64,000 nucleotides of DNA, taken from JAJPJE01 sp963848375 (GTDB taxonomy: Bacteria > Acidobacteriota > Terriglobia > Terriglobales > Acidobacteriaceae). Positions 32,837 through 41,234 of the stretch are shown here, in pieces. Below the pieces are notes generated by a model, which made no database searches, was not told where the DNA came from, and saw only the letters and a program-made list of their open reading frames with translations. The number at the start of each line of letters is the position of its first letter. Position 1 is the stretch's first letter. A program made the translations under genes and the position numbers. Location of the stretch: assembly GCA_963848375.1 (NCBI GenBank), contig CAWKDK010000014.1, positions 248,001 through 312,000 on the forward strand, read 5' to 3'.

Positions 32837-33661
32837 CTAGAGCTGGATTTCGAGGCCTTCGTAGGCGGCGCGCACGCTGGGGAAATACTCCGCTGCGTGC
32901 TTCACGATGGAATCGATGCAGGCGTCGGTGTGGTCGGGATCGTGATGGAAGAGGACGAGCTGCTTGGCGCCGCTTTCCATGGCGACACTGACGGCTTCGC
33001 GCCAGTGGCTGTGTCCCCAACCGCGACGAGTCGCTTCGTATTCTTCGGGAAGATACTGCGCGTCGTAGATAAGCACGTCGGCGCCTTCCGCGAGTTTGCG
33101 CACATTCTTGTCAAACAGATCGTGGCCGGGCTCGTTGTCGGTAGCGTAGACGAGCACACCTTCCGGAGTCTCGATGCGAAATCCGAGGCAGCCCTGCGGA
33201 TGATGGAGCCACTTCGTTTGCAGGGTGCAGTGATCAAACTCCATCTGGCCTTCTTCGATGCCGAAGAACTGGCGCTTCGCGGCCATCTCGCTCATGTCCA
33301 CGGGGAAGTACGGATCGGCCATCTGGCCTTCAATTGCGTTTTGCAGGCTGCGATTGCGGCTCGAGGAATGGAAGTAGAAAGTATTGCCGTGATTCTCGTA
33401 AAGCGGGCGGAAGAACGGAATGCCCTGGATATGGTCCCAATGGAAGTGCGAGATGAAAACATGCGCCTGTATGGGCGTTTGGGTCGCGTGCGAGAGTTGG
33501 GAGAGATGCTTGCCGAGAATGCGAAATCCGGTGCCGCAGTCGAAAACGAACAGACTGCCGGCGATGCGCACCTCAACGCAGGAGGTGTTGCCGCCATACC
33601 GAAGATTCTCTTTTTGAGGAGTCGGCGTAGAACCGCGAACTCCCCAGAATTTCACATGCAT
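32837..33661 (-). CDS. MBL-fold metal-dependent hydrolase
   Basis: 274 residues, complete. HFHWDH at 72-77 is the metal-binding HxHxDH motif, with further ligands in HHPQGCLGFRIET, YATDNEPGH and HSHWREAV. The start MHVKFWGVRGSTPTP and FDCGTGFRILG are typical of the PhnP/RNase Z-like branch. Members hydrolyse phosphodiesters or act on cyclic nucleotide-like substrates; the substrate here is unknown. Placed just upstream of a sensor kinase gene in the same direction. Confidence 0.9.
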   Translation of the reverse strand: MHVKFWGVRGSTPTPQKENLRYGGNTSCVEVRIAGSLFVFDCGTGFRILGKHLSQLSHATQTPIQAHVFISHFHWDHIQGIPFFRPLYENHGNTFYFHSSSRNRSLQNAIEGQMADPYFPVDMSEMAAKRQFFGIEEGQMEFDHCTLQTKWLHHPQGCLGFRIETPEGVLVYATDNEPGHDLFDKNVRKLAEGADVLIYDAQYLPEEYEATRRGWGHSHWREAVSVAMESGAKQLVLFHHDPDHTDACIDSIVKHAAEYFPSVRAAYEGLEIQL

Positions 33662-34032
33662 CGATTTTGCTGGTTTGGGGACCGGCCAATGCGGCTAGCC
33701 GGAGCCTCCACCCAGACTCCTTATCTGCACAAATACCGGTGAATTGCGGAAGTATATGACAGATAGGGGGGTGATTCGTCCCCCGAGAGTGCTAGGACCT
33801 GGGTACTAAAGTTTGGGGCGGTGGGCGTGCGGGGTAGCTGGTAGCTGGTGGCTGAAGGGTAGCCAGGGGTTGATGTGTTCGGAATGGCGATCAGAACTGT
33901 TGCGGGCTGTTTCGGCTCGGGCATGCGCCCTCGCTCAACATGACATAGCTAAAGAGTCTGCAGATCGGGCCGGTGCCGACACCTGAACCACGGAGCGCGC
34001 CGTTTATAATCAACGTTTTCGCGGAACCCTGA
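33662..34032. other. Intergenic region upstream of trpE
   Basis: About 370 bases with no gene. It contains word-like repeats (GGGTAGCTGGTAGCTGGTGG at 33834-33853) and a dispersed repeat ending TCGCTCAACATGACA (33906-33945). No Trp-rich leader peptide, attenuator or T-box was found before trpE. Confidence 0.55.
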
Positions 34033-35508
34033 ATGCTACGTCCTGATTTCAAAGAATTTGAGCGCCTGGCGCGCGATGCGACCTTGGTGCCGGTCGCCAA
34101 ATCGATCAGCGCCGACCTGCTGACGCCTGTATCCGCCTTCCTGATGTTTGCCGCCGGTGAACCTTATTCTTTCCTGCTCGAATCGGTCGAAGGCGGGGAG
34201 AAGGTCGGGCGCTACACCTTTCTGGGGGCGCGTCCTTATATGCGCATCATCGCCCGCGACGGCAAAGTCGAGATTGTGCGCGGGAAGAAAACGGAACGGC
34301 GCAAGTCGGAGCCAATCGCAGTGATTCGCGAACTGCTGCATAGCCATAAACCAGCACAAGTGCCAGGACTGCCTCCTTTCACCGGTGGCGCCGTGGGCTT
34401 TTTTGCGTACGACATGGTGCGGCAATTCGAACGACTGCCGGAGACGGCAAAAGATGATCTCAACGTTCCCGACTGCGCGCTGATGTTTTTCGATCGACTG
34501 CTGGCGTTCGATCATGTGCGTCACCAGATTCACATCATCGCCTCGGCCGACGTGTCACGCGAGACGCCGAAGCAGGCGTATGCGCGCGCCTTGCGGGATA
34601 TCGAGGCGATCGAGAAGCGGCTGAAGGCAGGACTGAAGCCCGCGCAGATGAAGACGAAGCGCCATGCGGGCAAACTGAAGATCAAGACGCACACGAGCCG
34701 GAAGCAGTACATGAAAGCGGTGGAGGATGGGAAGGAATACATCGCAGCGGGAGACATTTTCCAGGTGGTGCTCTCGCAGCGCATGGACTTCGAGCCGAAG
34801 GCCGATCCGTTCACGATTTATCGCGCGCTGCGTACGGTGAATCCTTCTCCGTATATGTACTTCCTGAGCTTTGGGAAGAACCAGGTATTAGGCTCGTCGC
34901 CGGAGATGTTGGTGCGCGTGACCGGCCGCAAACTGGAGTACCGTCCAATCGCCGGAACGCGTCCGCGCGGACGCGACGAGGCGGAAGATCGGCAGCGCGA
35001 GCAGGAACTACGTGCGGACGAGAAAGAGCTTGCCGAACACGTGATGCTTGTCGATCTTGGCCGCAATGATATAGGTCGCGTGAGTGAATACGGCACGGTG
35101 AAGGTGCGCGACCTGATGTTTGTCGAACGCTACTCGCACGTCATGCATATCGTGTCGGCAATCGAGGGCGAACTCAGGAAGGATCTGGACGCGCTGGATG
35201 CGTTCGCCGCGTGCTTCCCCGCGGGAACTCTCACCGGCGCCCCGAAAGTGCGCGCGATGGAGATTATCGAAGAGTTGGAACCGCTGCGCCGCGGCACTTA
35301 TGGCGGCTCCGTTCTCTATGCGGACTTTGCGGGGAACCTGGACTCCTGTATCGCAATACGAACTTTGTTGATGGATGGCAAGAAGGCATATTTGCAGGCG
35401 GGAGCGGGAATCGTCGCGGACTCGGATCCGGCGATGGAACATGAGGAGTGCCAGAACAAGGCGGGAGCGGTCTTGAGGGCGGTGGAAGCGGCTAGAACTG
35501 GGTTGTAG
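34033..35508 (+). CDS. trpE: Anthranilate synthase component I
   Basis: 491 residues, normal length. It turns chorismate and ammonia into anthranilate. The N-terminal domain has LLTPVSAFLMFA and SFLLESVEGGEKVGRYTFLG, the latter carrying the tryptophan feedback-site LLES. The catalytic core is complete: GDIFQVVLSQR, SPYMYFLSFG, SSPEMLVRV, IAGTRPRGRD, HVMLVDLGRNDIGRV, FPAGTLTGAPKVRAME and GAGIVADSDPAMEHEECQNK. trpG lies downstream with one extra gene between. Confidence 0.97.
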   Translation: MLRPDFKEFERLARDATLVPVAKSISADLLTPVSAFLMFAAGEPYSFLLESVEGGEKVGRYTFLGARPYMRIIARDGKVEIVRGKKTERRKSEPIAVIRELLHSHKPAQVPGLPPFTGGAVGFFAYDMVRQFERLPETAKDDLNVPDCALMFFDRLLAFDHVRHQIHIIASADVSRETPKQAYARALRDIEAIEKRLKAGLKPAQMKTKRHAGKLKIKTHTSRKQYMKAVEDGKEYIAAGDIFQVVLSQRMDFEPKADPFTIYRALRTVNPSPYMYFLSFGKNQVLGSSPEMLVRVTGRKLEYRPIAGTRPRGRDEAEDRQREQELRADEKELAEHVMLVDLGRNDIGRVSEYGTVKVRDLMFVERYSHVMHIVSAIEGELRKDLDALDAFAACFPAGTLTGAPKVRAMEIIEELEPLRRGTYGGSVLYADFAGNLDSCIAIRTLLMDGKKAYLQAGAGIVADSDPAMEHEECQNKAGAVLRAVEAARTGL

Positions 35509-35742
35509 GGTTGGGGTAGCTAGTAGCTGGTAGAGAGTAGCTCGCGAAGCAGTGCTTATACGAGGAGATGAGTTACATAGAAGCAGCGATCATCAGGTTG
35601 CGGGTCGCGGGTACGGAGTGATTTTTATAGAGCGAGGATTCTCGCAACTAGCTTGCGTCAGACTGGGAGACGTCGAGCGTAGACTTGTTACATGATTTTG
35701 CAGCAGAGTGAAAACGCCGAGTGGGGTCGGCTGGAGATTGGA

Positions 35743-36120
35743 ATGGGAGGTTATCGCGACCTCGTTGCTTGGCAAAAATCAATGGACCTCACCAAAGCCA
35801 TTTATCAGCGTACGCGCGCTTTTCCCAGAGAAGAGACATATGGCCTCACGAGCCAGATGAGACGATGCGCCGTTTCCGTGCCAAGTAATATCGCAGAAGG
35901 ATACGGTCGTCTCTCGCGCGGCGAACTGGTTCAGTTCCTGGGACAGGCTCGTGGTTCGCTTTTTGAACTCGAGACGCAGATACTGTTAAGCAGCGATTTG
36001 TCGTACTTGAGCGAAACCGATGCGGAACGTTTGCTGAAGGATGTGGGACAAGTCGCGCGGATGCTTAGTGGCCTTTTAAAGTCGACACGGCTTTCCAGCG
36101 GAAGCCCTTTAGGCAATTAA
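35743..36120 (+). CDS. Four-helix bundle protein (S23/IVP family)
   Basis: I choose the ATG at 35743 (125 residues), with GGAG 9 bases upstream; the frame extends to 35692. The sequence YRDLVAWQKSMDLTKAIYQR, LTSQMRRCAVSVPSNIAEGY and LYELET-like FELETQILLSSDL is the S23/IVP four-helix bundle family, named after proteins coded in 23S rRNA intervening sequences and related to the diversity-generating Avd subunit. Such proteins form pentamers and may bind nucleic acid. Here there is no rRNA nor a reverse transcriptase nearby; the gene stands between trpE and trpG. Confidence 0.88.
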   Translation: MGGYRDLVAWQKSMDLTKAIYQRTRAFPREETYGLTSQMRRCAVSVPSNIAEGYGRLSRGELVQFLGQARGSLFELETQILLSSDLSYLSETDAERLLKDVGQVARMLSGLLKSTRLSSGSPLGN

Positions 36121-36167
36121 CTCCGGATCAGCAAAGATCCCCAGCAACCAGCTACTGGCTACCCGAC

Positions 36168-36743
36168 ATGATCTTCGTCCTCGACAACTACGATTCGTTT
36201 ACTTACAACCTGGTCCAATATCTGGGCGAGATGGGGCAGGAAGTGGTGGTGCGCCGCAACGATCAGATTACGGTCGATGAGCTGGACGAGATGCGTCCGG
36301 AGCGCATCCTGGTTTCGCCTGGACCGTGCACGCCGCAGGAAGCCGGGATCAGCATCGATTTGATCAAGCACTTCACCGGAAAGGTGCCGGTGCTGGGGGT
36401 TTGCCTGGGTCATCAGGCGCTGGGCGCGGCTTTTGGCGGCGATGTAGTACGTGCAAAGACGCTCATGCACGGAAAAGTCAGCAAGGTTGAGCATGATGGC
36501 CGGACGCTGTTCAAGAACGTGGTTTCGCCGATGCAGGCCACCCGATATCACTCTCTGATCGTGGCGGAAAAGACGCTTCCCAAAGAGTTGGAAGTAAGCG
36601 CGTGGACCAACGAGGCCGACGGTACGCGGGTGATCATGGGCCTGCGGCATCGGACGGAGCCGGTCGAGGGTGTCCAGTTCCATCCGGAAAGCGTGCTGAC
36701 CACGGAAGGCCGCAAGATGCTGAAGAATTTCCTGTCGCTTTGA
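36168..36743 (+). CDS. trpG: Anthranilate synthase component II (glutamine amidotransferase)
   Basis: 191 residues, class I glutamine amidotransferase. Catalytic Cys79 in GVCLGHQALG, His172 and Glu174 in VQFHPESVLTTEG. The start MIFVLDNYDSFTYNLVQYL and SPGPCTPQEAG are diagnostic of TrpG/PabA. It supplies ammonia to TrpE and may also serve folate synthesis, as no separate pabA is visible. The remaining trp genes are not in this window. Confidence 0.96.
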   Translation: MIFVLDNYDSFTYNLVQYLGEMGQEVVVRRNDQITVDELDEMRPERILVSPGPCTPQEAGISIDLIKHFTGKVPVLGVCLGHQALGAAFGGDVVRAKTLMHGKVSKVEHDGRTLFKNVVSPMQATRYHSLIVAEKTLPKELEVSAWTNEADGTRVIMGLRHRTEPVEGVQFHPESVLTTEGRKMLKNFLSL

Positions 36744-36833
36744 TCTGCCAGCCCCGGAATAAACACGCCGGCAATTGTCTATTTACCAAAAAGTAACGGT
36801 AAAAGAATGTTCGAAAGTTGTGCAGTTAATCTG

Positions 36834-36839
36834 TTGACA
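36834..36839 (+). promoter_or_regulatory. Possible -35 box for the PilZ gene
   Basis: A consensus TTGACA at 36834-36839 stands 50 bases before the PilZ start. The hexamer 17 bases downstream (CAATCC) is a poor -10, so support is weak. Confidence 0.3.
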
Positions 36840-36889
36840 GCTCTCGTACCTTCGCGCAATCCTAAGTGGCTCTTCCACGGAGAAATCAG

Positions 36890-37213
36890 ATGGGTATCGA
36901 GCCTCAGCAGGAGCAGCGGGCGACGCGGCGGTTTGCCTTGCGGCTCCCCCTCACTGTGAAATTTCCTGATGGTGGTGAGAAAGAAGCACAGACACGCGAT
37001 GTAAGCGCGCGAGGAATATCGTTCTACGTAGATAGTCCGCTGGCGGAAGGAACGCCGATCGAGTTCACGCTTACTTTGCCTCCGGAGATCACTTTGACGG
37101 AAAGCATCAAAGTGCATTGCCGCGGCCGCGTAGTACGCGTGGAGCCGCAAACTCCAGGACGCATCGGGATCGCCGCGGTGATCGAGCGCTACGAATTTCT
37201 AGCGGAATCCTAG
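36890..37213 (+). CDS. PilZ-domain protein
   Basis: Start at ATG 36890, with CGGAGAA upstream (107 residues). The cyclic-di-GMP binding motifs are present: RxxxR in RATRRFALRL and DxSxxG in TRDVSARGISF. The rest fits the PilZ barrel (GTPIEFTLTLPPEI, VHCRGRVVRVE, IAAVIERYEF). A single-domain PilZ protein probably links c-di-GMP levels to an unknown partner such as motility or polymer export. Confidence 0.9.
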   Translation: MGIEPQQEQRATRRFALRLPLTVKFPDGGEKEAQTRDVSARGISFYVDSPLAEGTPIEFTLTLPPEITLTESIKVHCRGRVVRVEPQTPGRIGIAAVIERYEFLAES

Positions 37214-37359
37214 GGTAATTCTTGAGCTGCTACCAATAATCGGGCCACAAAATCGTTCCGCCCGTTCCCCGGCCAAGATCCTCGCAGACAGCATGAATAG
37301 CTGGTGAAAAGACTGCTGCACGAAACAGAACTGCTGCGGACGGGTTATCCTGTTACAAC

Positions 37360-38298
37360 ATGAAGGTTCGCTTATGGATCGTGGCCGCCGGAATTCTCGG
37401 CGCCAGCGTAATGGTGCGCGCGCAGAACAACAATGTGGTCGGAGAGCTCTTCGCTTCTGACGCCAGCGTGCGCGGCTCGGTCCTGCTCGCGGGAACAGGA
37501 ACAAAGGTTGTAAGTGGTTCCTCGGTGACCGCGGGGGATGCGCCGGCGGTGTTTCGATTGGCGCGCGGCGGAGACTTGCGCATATGTCCGGCGACGTCGG
37601 TGACGCTGACATCTTCCAGCAGCGGACGCGAAGTGATGATCGGCATGAGCACCGGGTCGATCGAAGCTCATTACACGCTGGCCCAGTCAGCCGATACGAT
37701 CATGACGCCAGACTTTCGAATTCTGCTGGCCGGGCCGGGGACGTTCAATTTTGCGATCAAGGCTGACGATCGTGGGAATGTGGCCGTGCGCGCTCTCACG
37801 GGGAATACGGCTTCGCTGATCGTTTCTGAGCTGAATGGCGATGGGACGTACCAGGTGAAGCCCAGCGAAGAGGTTCTTTTTCATAACGGAAAATTGGCCG
37901 ATCCCGATCACACCGCGCTGCCCGAGTCCGGTTGCCCAGTGCCTCCGCCAGCGCAACGCGCGGCGATAGAAGTTCCGAAGGATGCACCGAAACCGGCCGA
38001 AGACAAAAAAGCAGACCCTGCCCCGGTTCCGATGAAACCGGTGGCGGAGCAGCATGTGGAAGCTGCGGTGCCTTTCATATACCAGGCAGGCGATCCGGCC
38101 CAGGAGGTCGTAGTTGGCGTAGCGCGACTTCGCCTGACACATGGACCAGTGCTGCCGGGCCGAGTGGTGCTGCCGCCTCCCCCGCCACCCAAGGAGACTG
38201 CCACCGCGGCCCCTGCCCCCAGTCCCAAAAAGGAGGCTGCCCCAAAGAGGGGATTTTTCGGCAAAGTGGGAGCATTCTTCGCGGCAATCTTTCACTAA
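37360..38298 (+). CDS. Secreted FecR-like protein with Pro-rich tail
   Basis: The product has 312 residues. Signal peptide about 1-22 (LWIVAAGILGASVMVRAQ). Residues 25-180 are beta-rich and resemble a FecR-type domain: GSVLLAGTGTKVVSGSSVTA, VFRLARGGDLRICPATSVTL, GSIEAHYTLAQSADTIMTPD and FNFAIKADDRGNVAVRAL. The C-terminal third is Pro/Lys-rich (PPAQRAAIEVPKDAPKPAED, VVLPPPPPPKE) and ends in the amphipathic GFFGKVGAFFAAIFH, which might contact a membrane. Function unknown. Confidence 0.75.
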   Translation: MKVRLWIVAAGILGASVMVRAQNNNVVGELFASDASVRGSVLLAGTGTKVVSGSSVTAGDAPAVFRLARGGDLRICPATSVTLTSSSSGREVMIGMSTGSIEAHYTLAQSADTIMTPDFRILLAGPGTFNFAIKADDRGNVAVRALTGNTASLIVSELNGDGTYQVKPSEEVLFHNGKLADPDHTALPESGCPVPPPAQRAAIEVPKDAPKPAEDKKADPAPVPMKPVAEQHVEAAVPFIYQAGDPAQEVVVGVARLRLTHGPVLPGRVVLPPPPPPKETATAAPAPSPKKEAAPKRGFFGKVGAFFAAIFH

Positions 38299-38524
38299 GA
38301 GGCGACACTTCTGGCCACCCAAAATGCGGGCGGGCATCCTAAGGGGCGAGTGTGGTGGTATGTCACCCTCGTAACCGGAATGCAAGTAGCTGAGGTTTGT
38401 TGCTTTTGCGGTGGTTAGGGCTGTAACTTAGCTCGTAACGGGGACGTAACTGGTCTTAACCGAGAGGTACTAACTTTTTCGGAACCTTTCATTTAAATTA
38501 CCGTCTATACTCACAGCAAGAACC

Positions 38525-39430
38525 ATGTCCACCCCTGTAGTAACACCTCCACCAGCCCGGAAGCCAATCGCCAAGCGAAAGGCAAAACTGACCGGCGAGC
38601 CCGATGTTCAGACATTGTTTGGCGCGGGAGATGCGTCGTATAGCGTCCAGTCAAAAAGTTTCGCAGCGTCATTTGCGCTGCAGTCGGTCTTGCTTGCGTT
38701 CCTGATTTGGGCCAGCACGTGGGTCTGGTCGCATAAAGACGAGATCAAGGTACAGATACAGGGGACCGTTACCGACATCAGCCCCTACGTTCTCCCTCCC
38801 TCGAAAACTCAAGCGGGTGGCGGCGGTGGTGGTGGCGATCGCGACAAGCTGGCGGCTACTAAGGGCGCGCTTCCCAAGAGATCCCTGGAGCAGATCACGC
38901 CTCCGGCAGTGGTCTTGCGCAACGATCATCCGAAGCTTGCGGTAGAACCTACCGTCGTAGTTCCCCCGGAGATCAAGTTGCCGTCGTTGGGCACAATGGG
39001 CGATCCCATGTCCAAGGTACTGGGTCCGCCATCGAATGGAACTGGAGCGGGTGGCGGCATCGGCAGCGGTGAAGGTGGTGGCGTGGGTTCGGGATCAGGT
39101 CCGGGCGTTGGTCCGGGATATGGCGGCGGCATCGGTGGTGGTGCATACCGTGTTGGTGGCGGCGTAAGCGCTCCGCGTGTTCTGTTCTCGCCGGATCCGG
39201 AATATTCGGAAGAGGCACGCAAGGCCAAGTATCAGGGAACGGTAGTTCTGTGGGTGGTGGTTGGTCCAGATGGACGTCCGCGTGATATTCGCGTGCAACG
39301 GACCCTGGGCTTGGGTTTAGACGAGAAGGCGATCGAAGCCGTGCGCCAGTGGAAGTTCGATCCAGCGCGCAAGAACGGTCAGCCAGTGGCAGTGCAGATC
39401 AACGTGGAAGTGAACTTCCGGCTGTACTGA
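38525..39430 (+). CDS. TonB-family energy transducer
   Basis: The product has 301 residues. A single membrane segment (SFALQSVLLAFLIWASTWVW, about 58-77) follows a 55-residue cytoplasmic N-terminus. A periplasmic linker rich in Gly (GGGGGGGD, then GGGIGSGEGGGVGSGSGPG) leads to the TonB C-terminal domain (about 215-301): SPDPEYSEEARKAKYQGTVV, LWVVVGPDGRPRDIRV, LDEKAIEAVRQWKFDPA and a VNFRLY end. ExbB and ExbD are not adjacent. It would transmit the proton-motive force to outer-membrane transporters. Confidence 0.9.
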   Translation: MSTPVVTPPPARKPIAKRKAKLTGEPDVQTLFGAGDASYSVQSKSFAASFALQSVLLAFLIWASTWVWSHKDEIKVQIQGTVTDISPYVLPPSKTQAGGGGGGGDRDKLAATKGALPKRSLEQITPPAVVLRNDHPKLAVEPTVVVPPEIKLPSLGTMGDPMSKVLGPPSNGTGAGGGIGSGEGGGVGSGSGPGVGPGYGGGIGGGAYRVGGGVSAPRVLFSPDPEYSEEARKAKYQGTVVLWVVVGPDGRPRDIRVQRTLGLGLDEKAIEAVRQWKFDPARKNGQPVAVQINVEVNFRLY

Positions 39431-39453
39431 CGTTACGCGTTTCAAGTTTTATG

Positions 39454-39488
39454 AAAGGCCGAACGAAGAGTTCGGCCTTTCGCTTTTC
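39454..39488 (+). terminator. Terminator after the TonB gene
   Basis: A 10-bp stem AAAGGCCGAA (39454-39463) with TTCGGCCTTT (39471-39480), followed by CGCTTTTC. It lies between two convergent genes; the T-run is short. Confidence 0.7.
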
Positions 39489-39538
39489 GGGCGGATTAGA
39501 ACTGCCCGCATTTTTCTAAGTCTTAATCGCGCCAAGTC

Positions 39539-39838
39539 CTAATCGCGGCTGAATACGCGAGTGACTGGCGAGACGGTATCTCTGGCTTTTCCCCAGCCAC
39601 GCTTTCCTTTGTGCACGTAATGTTCTGCCTGGTCGCTGATATCGTCGATGGCGTCGCGTGCGTCTTCGTAGTGGCGACGGATCCTGCGGCGGATGTGCTT
39701 ACCGGACTTTGGCGAGAAAAGCAATGCGGTGATCGCACCAAGACCAAGTCCGATGAAGAGAAACATAAGGCCGAAGCCAAAATGGTTTTCGTGTTCTGAT
39801 TGCGGGGAGTAGTCGCCAAAGCGTTCGTAGTCGGTCAT
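39539..39838 (-). CDS. YtxH-domain membrane protein
   Basis: Start at ATG 39838 with GGAGG upstream (99 residues). One membrane segment (FGLMFLFIGLGLGAITALLF) is followed by SPKSGKHIRRRIRRHYEDA, the YtxH-type Gly-Ala membrane helix and basic stretch, then a helical tail (ARDAIDDISDQAEHYVHKGK). Proteins of this type are often stress-linked; no specific function is known. Confidence 0.8.
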   Translation of the reverse strand: MTDYERFGDYSPQSEHENHFGFGLMFLFIGLGLGAITALLFSPKSGKHIRRRIRRHYEDARDAIDDISDQAEHYVHKGKRGWGKARDTVSPVTRVFSRD

Positions 39839-39973
39839 TGATCCTCCTGCGCAGTACCGTTCTAAGACAGTGTATTTGGATGCGCCGAGCCTAACAGTTA
39901 GATTTCGAGGTTCGGCGGTATTTCCGAGTATTCCTGGCATGCGGCGACCGGAATATCGCCAAGCAGCTGCAAC

Positions 39974-40330
39974 TCAGGCAGCTTTCGCGTGTACCGCTCC
40001 GTGATCCTGACAGCTGCCGCCATCGGCGTGATGCAAGTGCCCGTTGACCAGGTAATCGACGTGATCGCCGTGCGGCACAGTCTCGTGACCGCAACCGGTT
40101 CCGTGTTTATGGCCTTGTTCATGGCCGCCACAATTGTGGTTCGGAGCTGCCGATGCGGGATTCCCCGAGTTGATGGGAATCACGTGCTCGTCCACATGCC
40201 CCTCATGAAGATGGTGCAAATGCCCGTCGTGGAGATAGTCCGTGTGTCCCTCGTGCTGAATCGCGGTATGCCCACAGCCGGGGCCATGCTGATGAGAGTG
40301 CGCGTTGTGAGTCTGACACTTGTCTGCCAT
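39974..40330 (-). CDS. Histidine-rich metal-binding protein
   Basis: Start at ATG 40330 with AGGAG upstream (118 residues; a longer frame to 40450 looks non-coding). 26 of 118 residues are His. It is an internal duplication: GCGHTAIQHEGHTDYLHDGH and GCGHETVPHGDHVDYLVNGH, each ending HLHH, with a Cys in each half. There is no signal peptide, so it acts in the cytoplasm. It resembles small zinc- or nickel-buffering proteins found near Zur-controlled genes in other bacteria; no Zur box or transporter is adjacent here. Confidence 0.85.
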   Translation of the reverse strand: MADKCQTHNAHSHQHGPGCGHTAIQHEGHTDYLHDGHLHHLHEGHVDEHVIPINSGNPASAAPNHNCGGHEQGHKHGTGCGHETVPHGDHVDYLVNGHLHHADGGSCQDHGAVHAKAA

Positions 40331-40511
40331 GAGATCTCCTGATGACGTTCTCGAATCCGGTGGGGCTCTGGCCCGGCTTCCGTTAGTAGGGATGGCGCGA
40401 CATCGAAGAATGATGTCCTGCGTGAGAAAGCCCTGAGGCGAAACGGCCACTCAAAAATGAGGGCGACCAAGGTAGAACGAACGAAATCCAACTCGGAAAC
40501 GGGAGGAATGC

Positions 40512-41234
40512 GTGTTCGATTCCTGGATGATGCAGAGTCTCGCTGGCTTGCTGATAGCGGCTTGTGCGCTCGTTTCCCAAGGTGAGCCAGGACCAGCCGC
40601 CGAACAGCTGAGAGTTCCGCCCGGACAAATGCCACCAGCGTTCGATCAAGATGTGGCGCGGGTTGTCGCTGATCTCGACCGCATAGAAGCGGACACGTTG
40701 CAGCAGATGGATCGCACCACGCTCGATCGCGAAGGACAGATCCGCACGCTGGGGAAGCTGCTGCTCTTCGATAAAAGCTTGTCGGTGAACAAGAACGAGG
40801 CATGCAGCTTTTGCCATACGCCGGAGACTGGATTTACCGGACCCATCGCATCGCTGAATCAGACGACGGTTGCGTATCCGGGCTCGGTGCGAACGCGTTT
40901 CAGCCAACGCAAGCCGCAGAGCTACATGTACGCGACCTTCGCTCCCGTACTTCATTACAACGCGCTACAAGGTGATTTCGTCGGCGGGAATTTTTGGGAC
41001 ATGCGCGCAAGCGGATACCGTCTCCAGGATCCCAGCGCAGAGCAAGCGCAAGGGCCGCCCACGAATCCAGTTGAGATGGGGCTGCCGGATTCGGCGTGCC
41101 TGGCATATCGGCTCTCGCAATCGTCTTATCGGAAGCTGTTCGAGAAGGTGTGGGGCACGGATCGTTTTCGCGATTCAGTGGCCAGCGAACGTGGAGAAAG
41201 TTTGTGCCACTCCGGCGCCGCCACCAGCCGATGA
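40512..41234 (+). CDS. MauG/CcpA-type di-heme cytochrome c peroxidase (5' part, frameshifted)
   Basis: GTG start with GGAGG upstream; a signal peptide (AGLLIAACALVSQG) lies near residue 8-24. First heme site CSFCH in NEACSFCHTPETGFTG; LGKLLLFDKSLS is typical of the family. It continues through QSYMYATFAPVLHYN and GDFVGGNFWDMRASG to FEKVWGTDRF, after which this frame goes astray. The remaining part, with the second heme, is in the next frame from about 41164. The gene thus spans 40512-42018 with one indel near 41160-41170. Such periplasmic enzymes reduce peroxide or oxidise substrates. Confidence 0.8.
   Translation: MFDSWMMQSLAGLLIAACALVSQGEPGPAAEQLRVPPGQMPPAFDQDVARVVADLDRIEADTLQQMDRTTLDREGQIRTLGKLLLFDKSLSVNKNEACSFCHTPETGFTGPIASLNQTTVAYPGSVRTRFSQRKPQSYMYATFAPVLHYNALQGDFVGGNFWDMRASGYRLQDPSAEQAQGPPTNPVEMGLPDSACLAYRLSQSSYRKLFEKVWGTDRFRDSVASERGESLCHSGAATSR

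Noticed and set aside
33662..34032. trp attenuator or T-box before trpE
   Set aside because: No short leader ORF with Trp codons, no T-box sequence and no terminator/antiterminator pair was seen.
40870..41163. Separate gene at the start of the 40870-42018 frame
   Set aside because: This part lies under the real frame of the cytochrome peroxidase 5' segment and has no family likeness.
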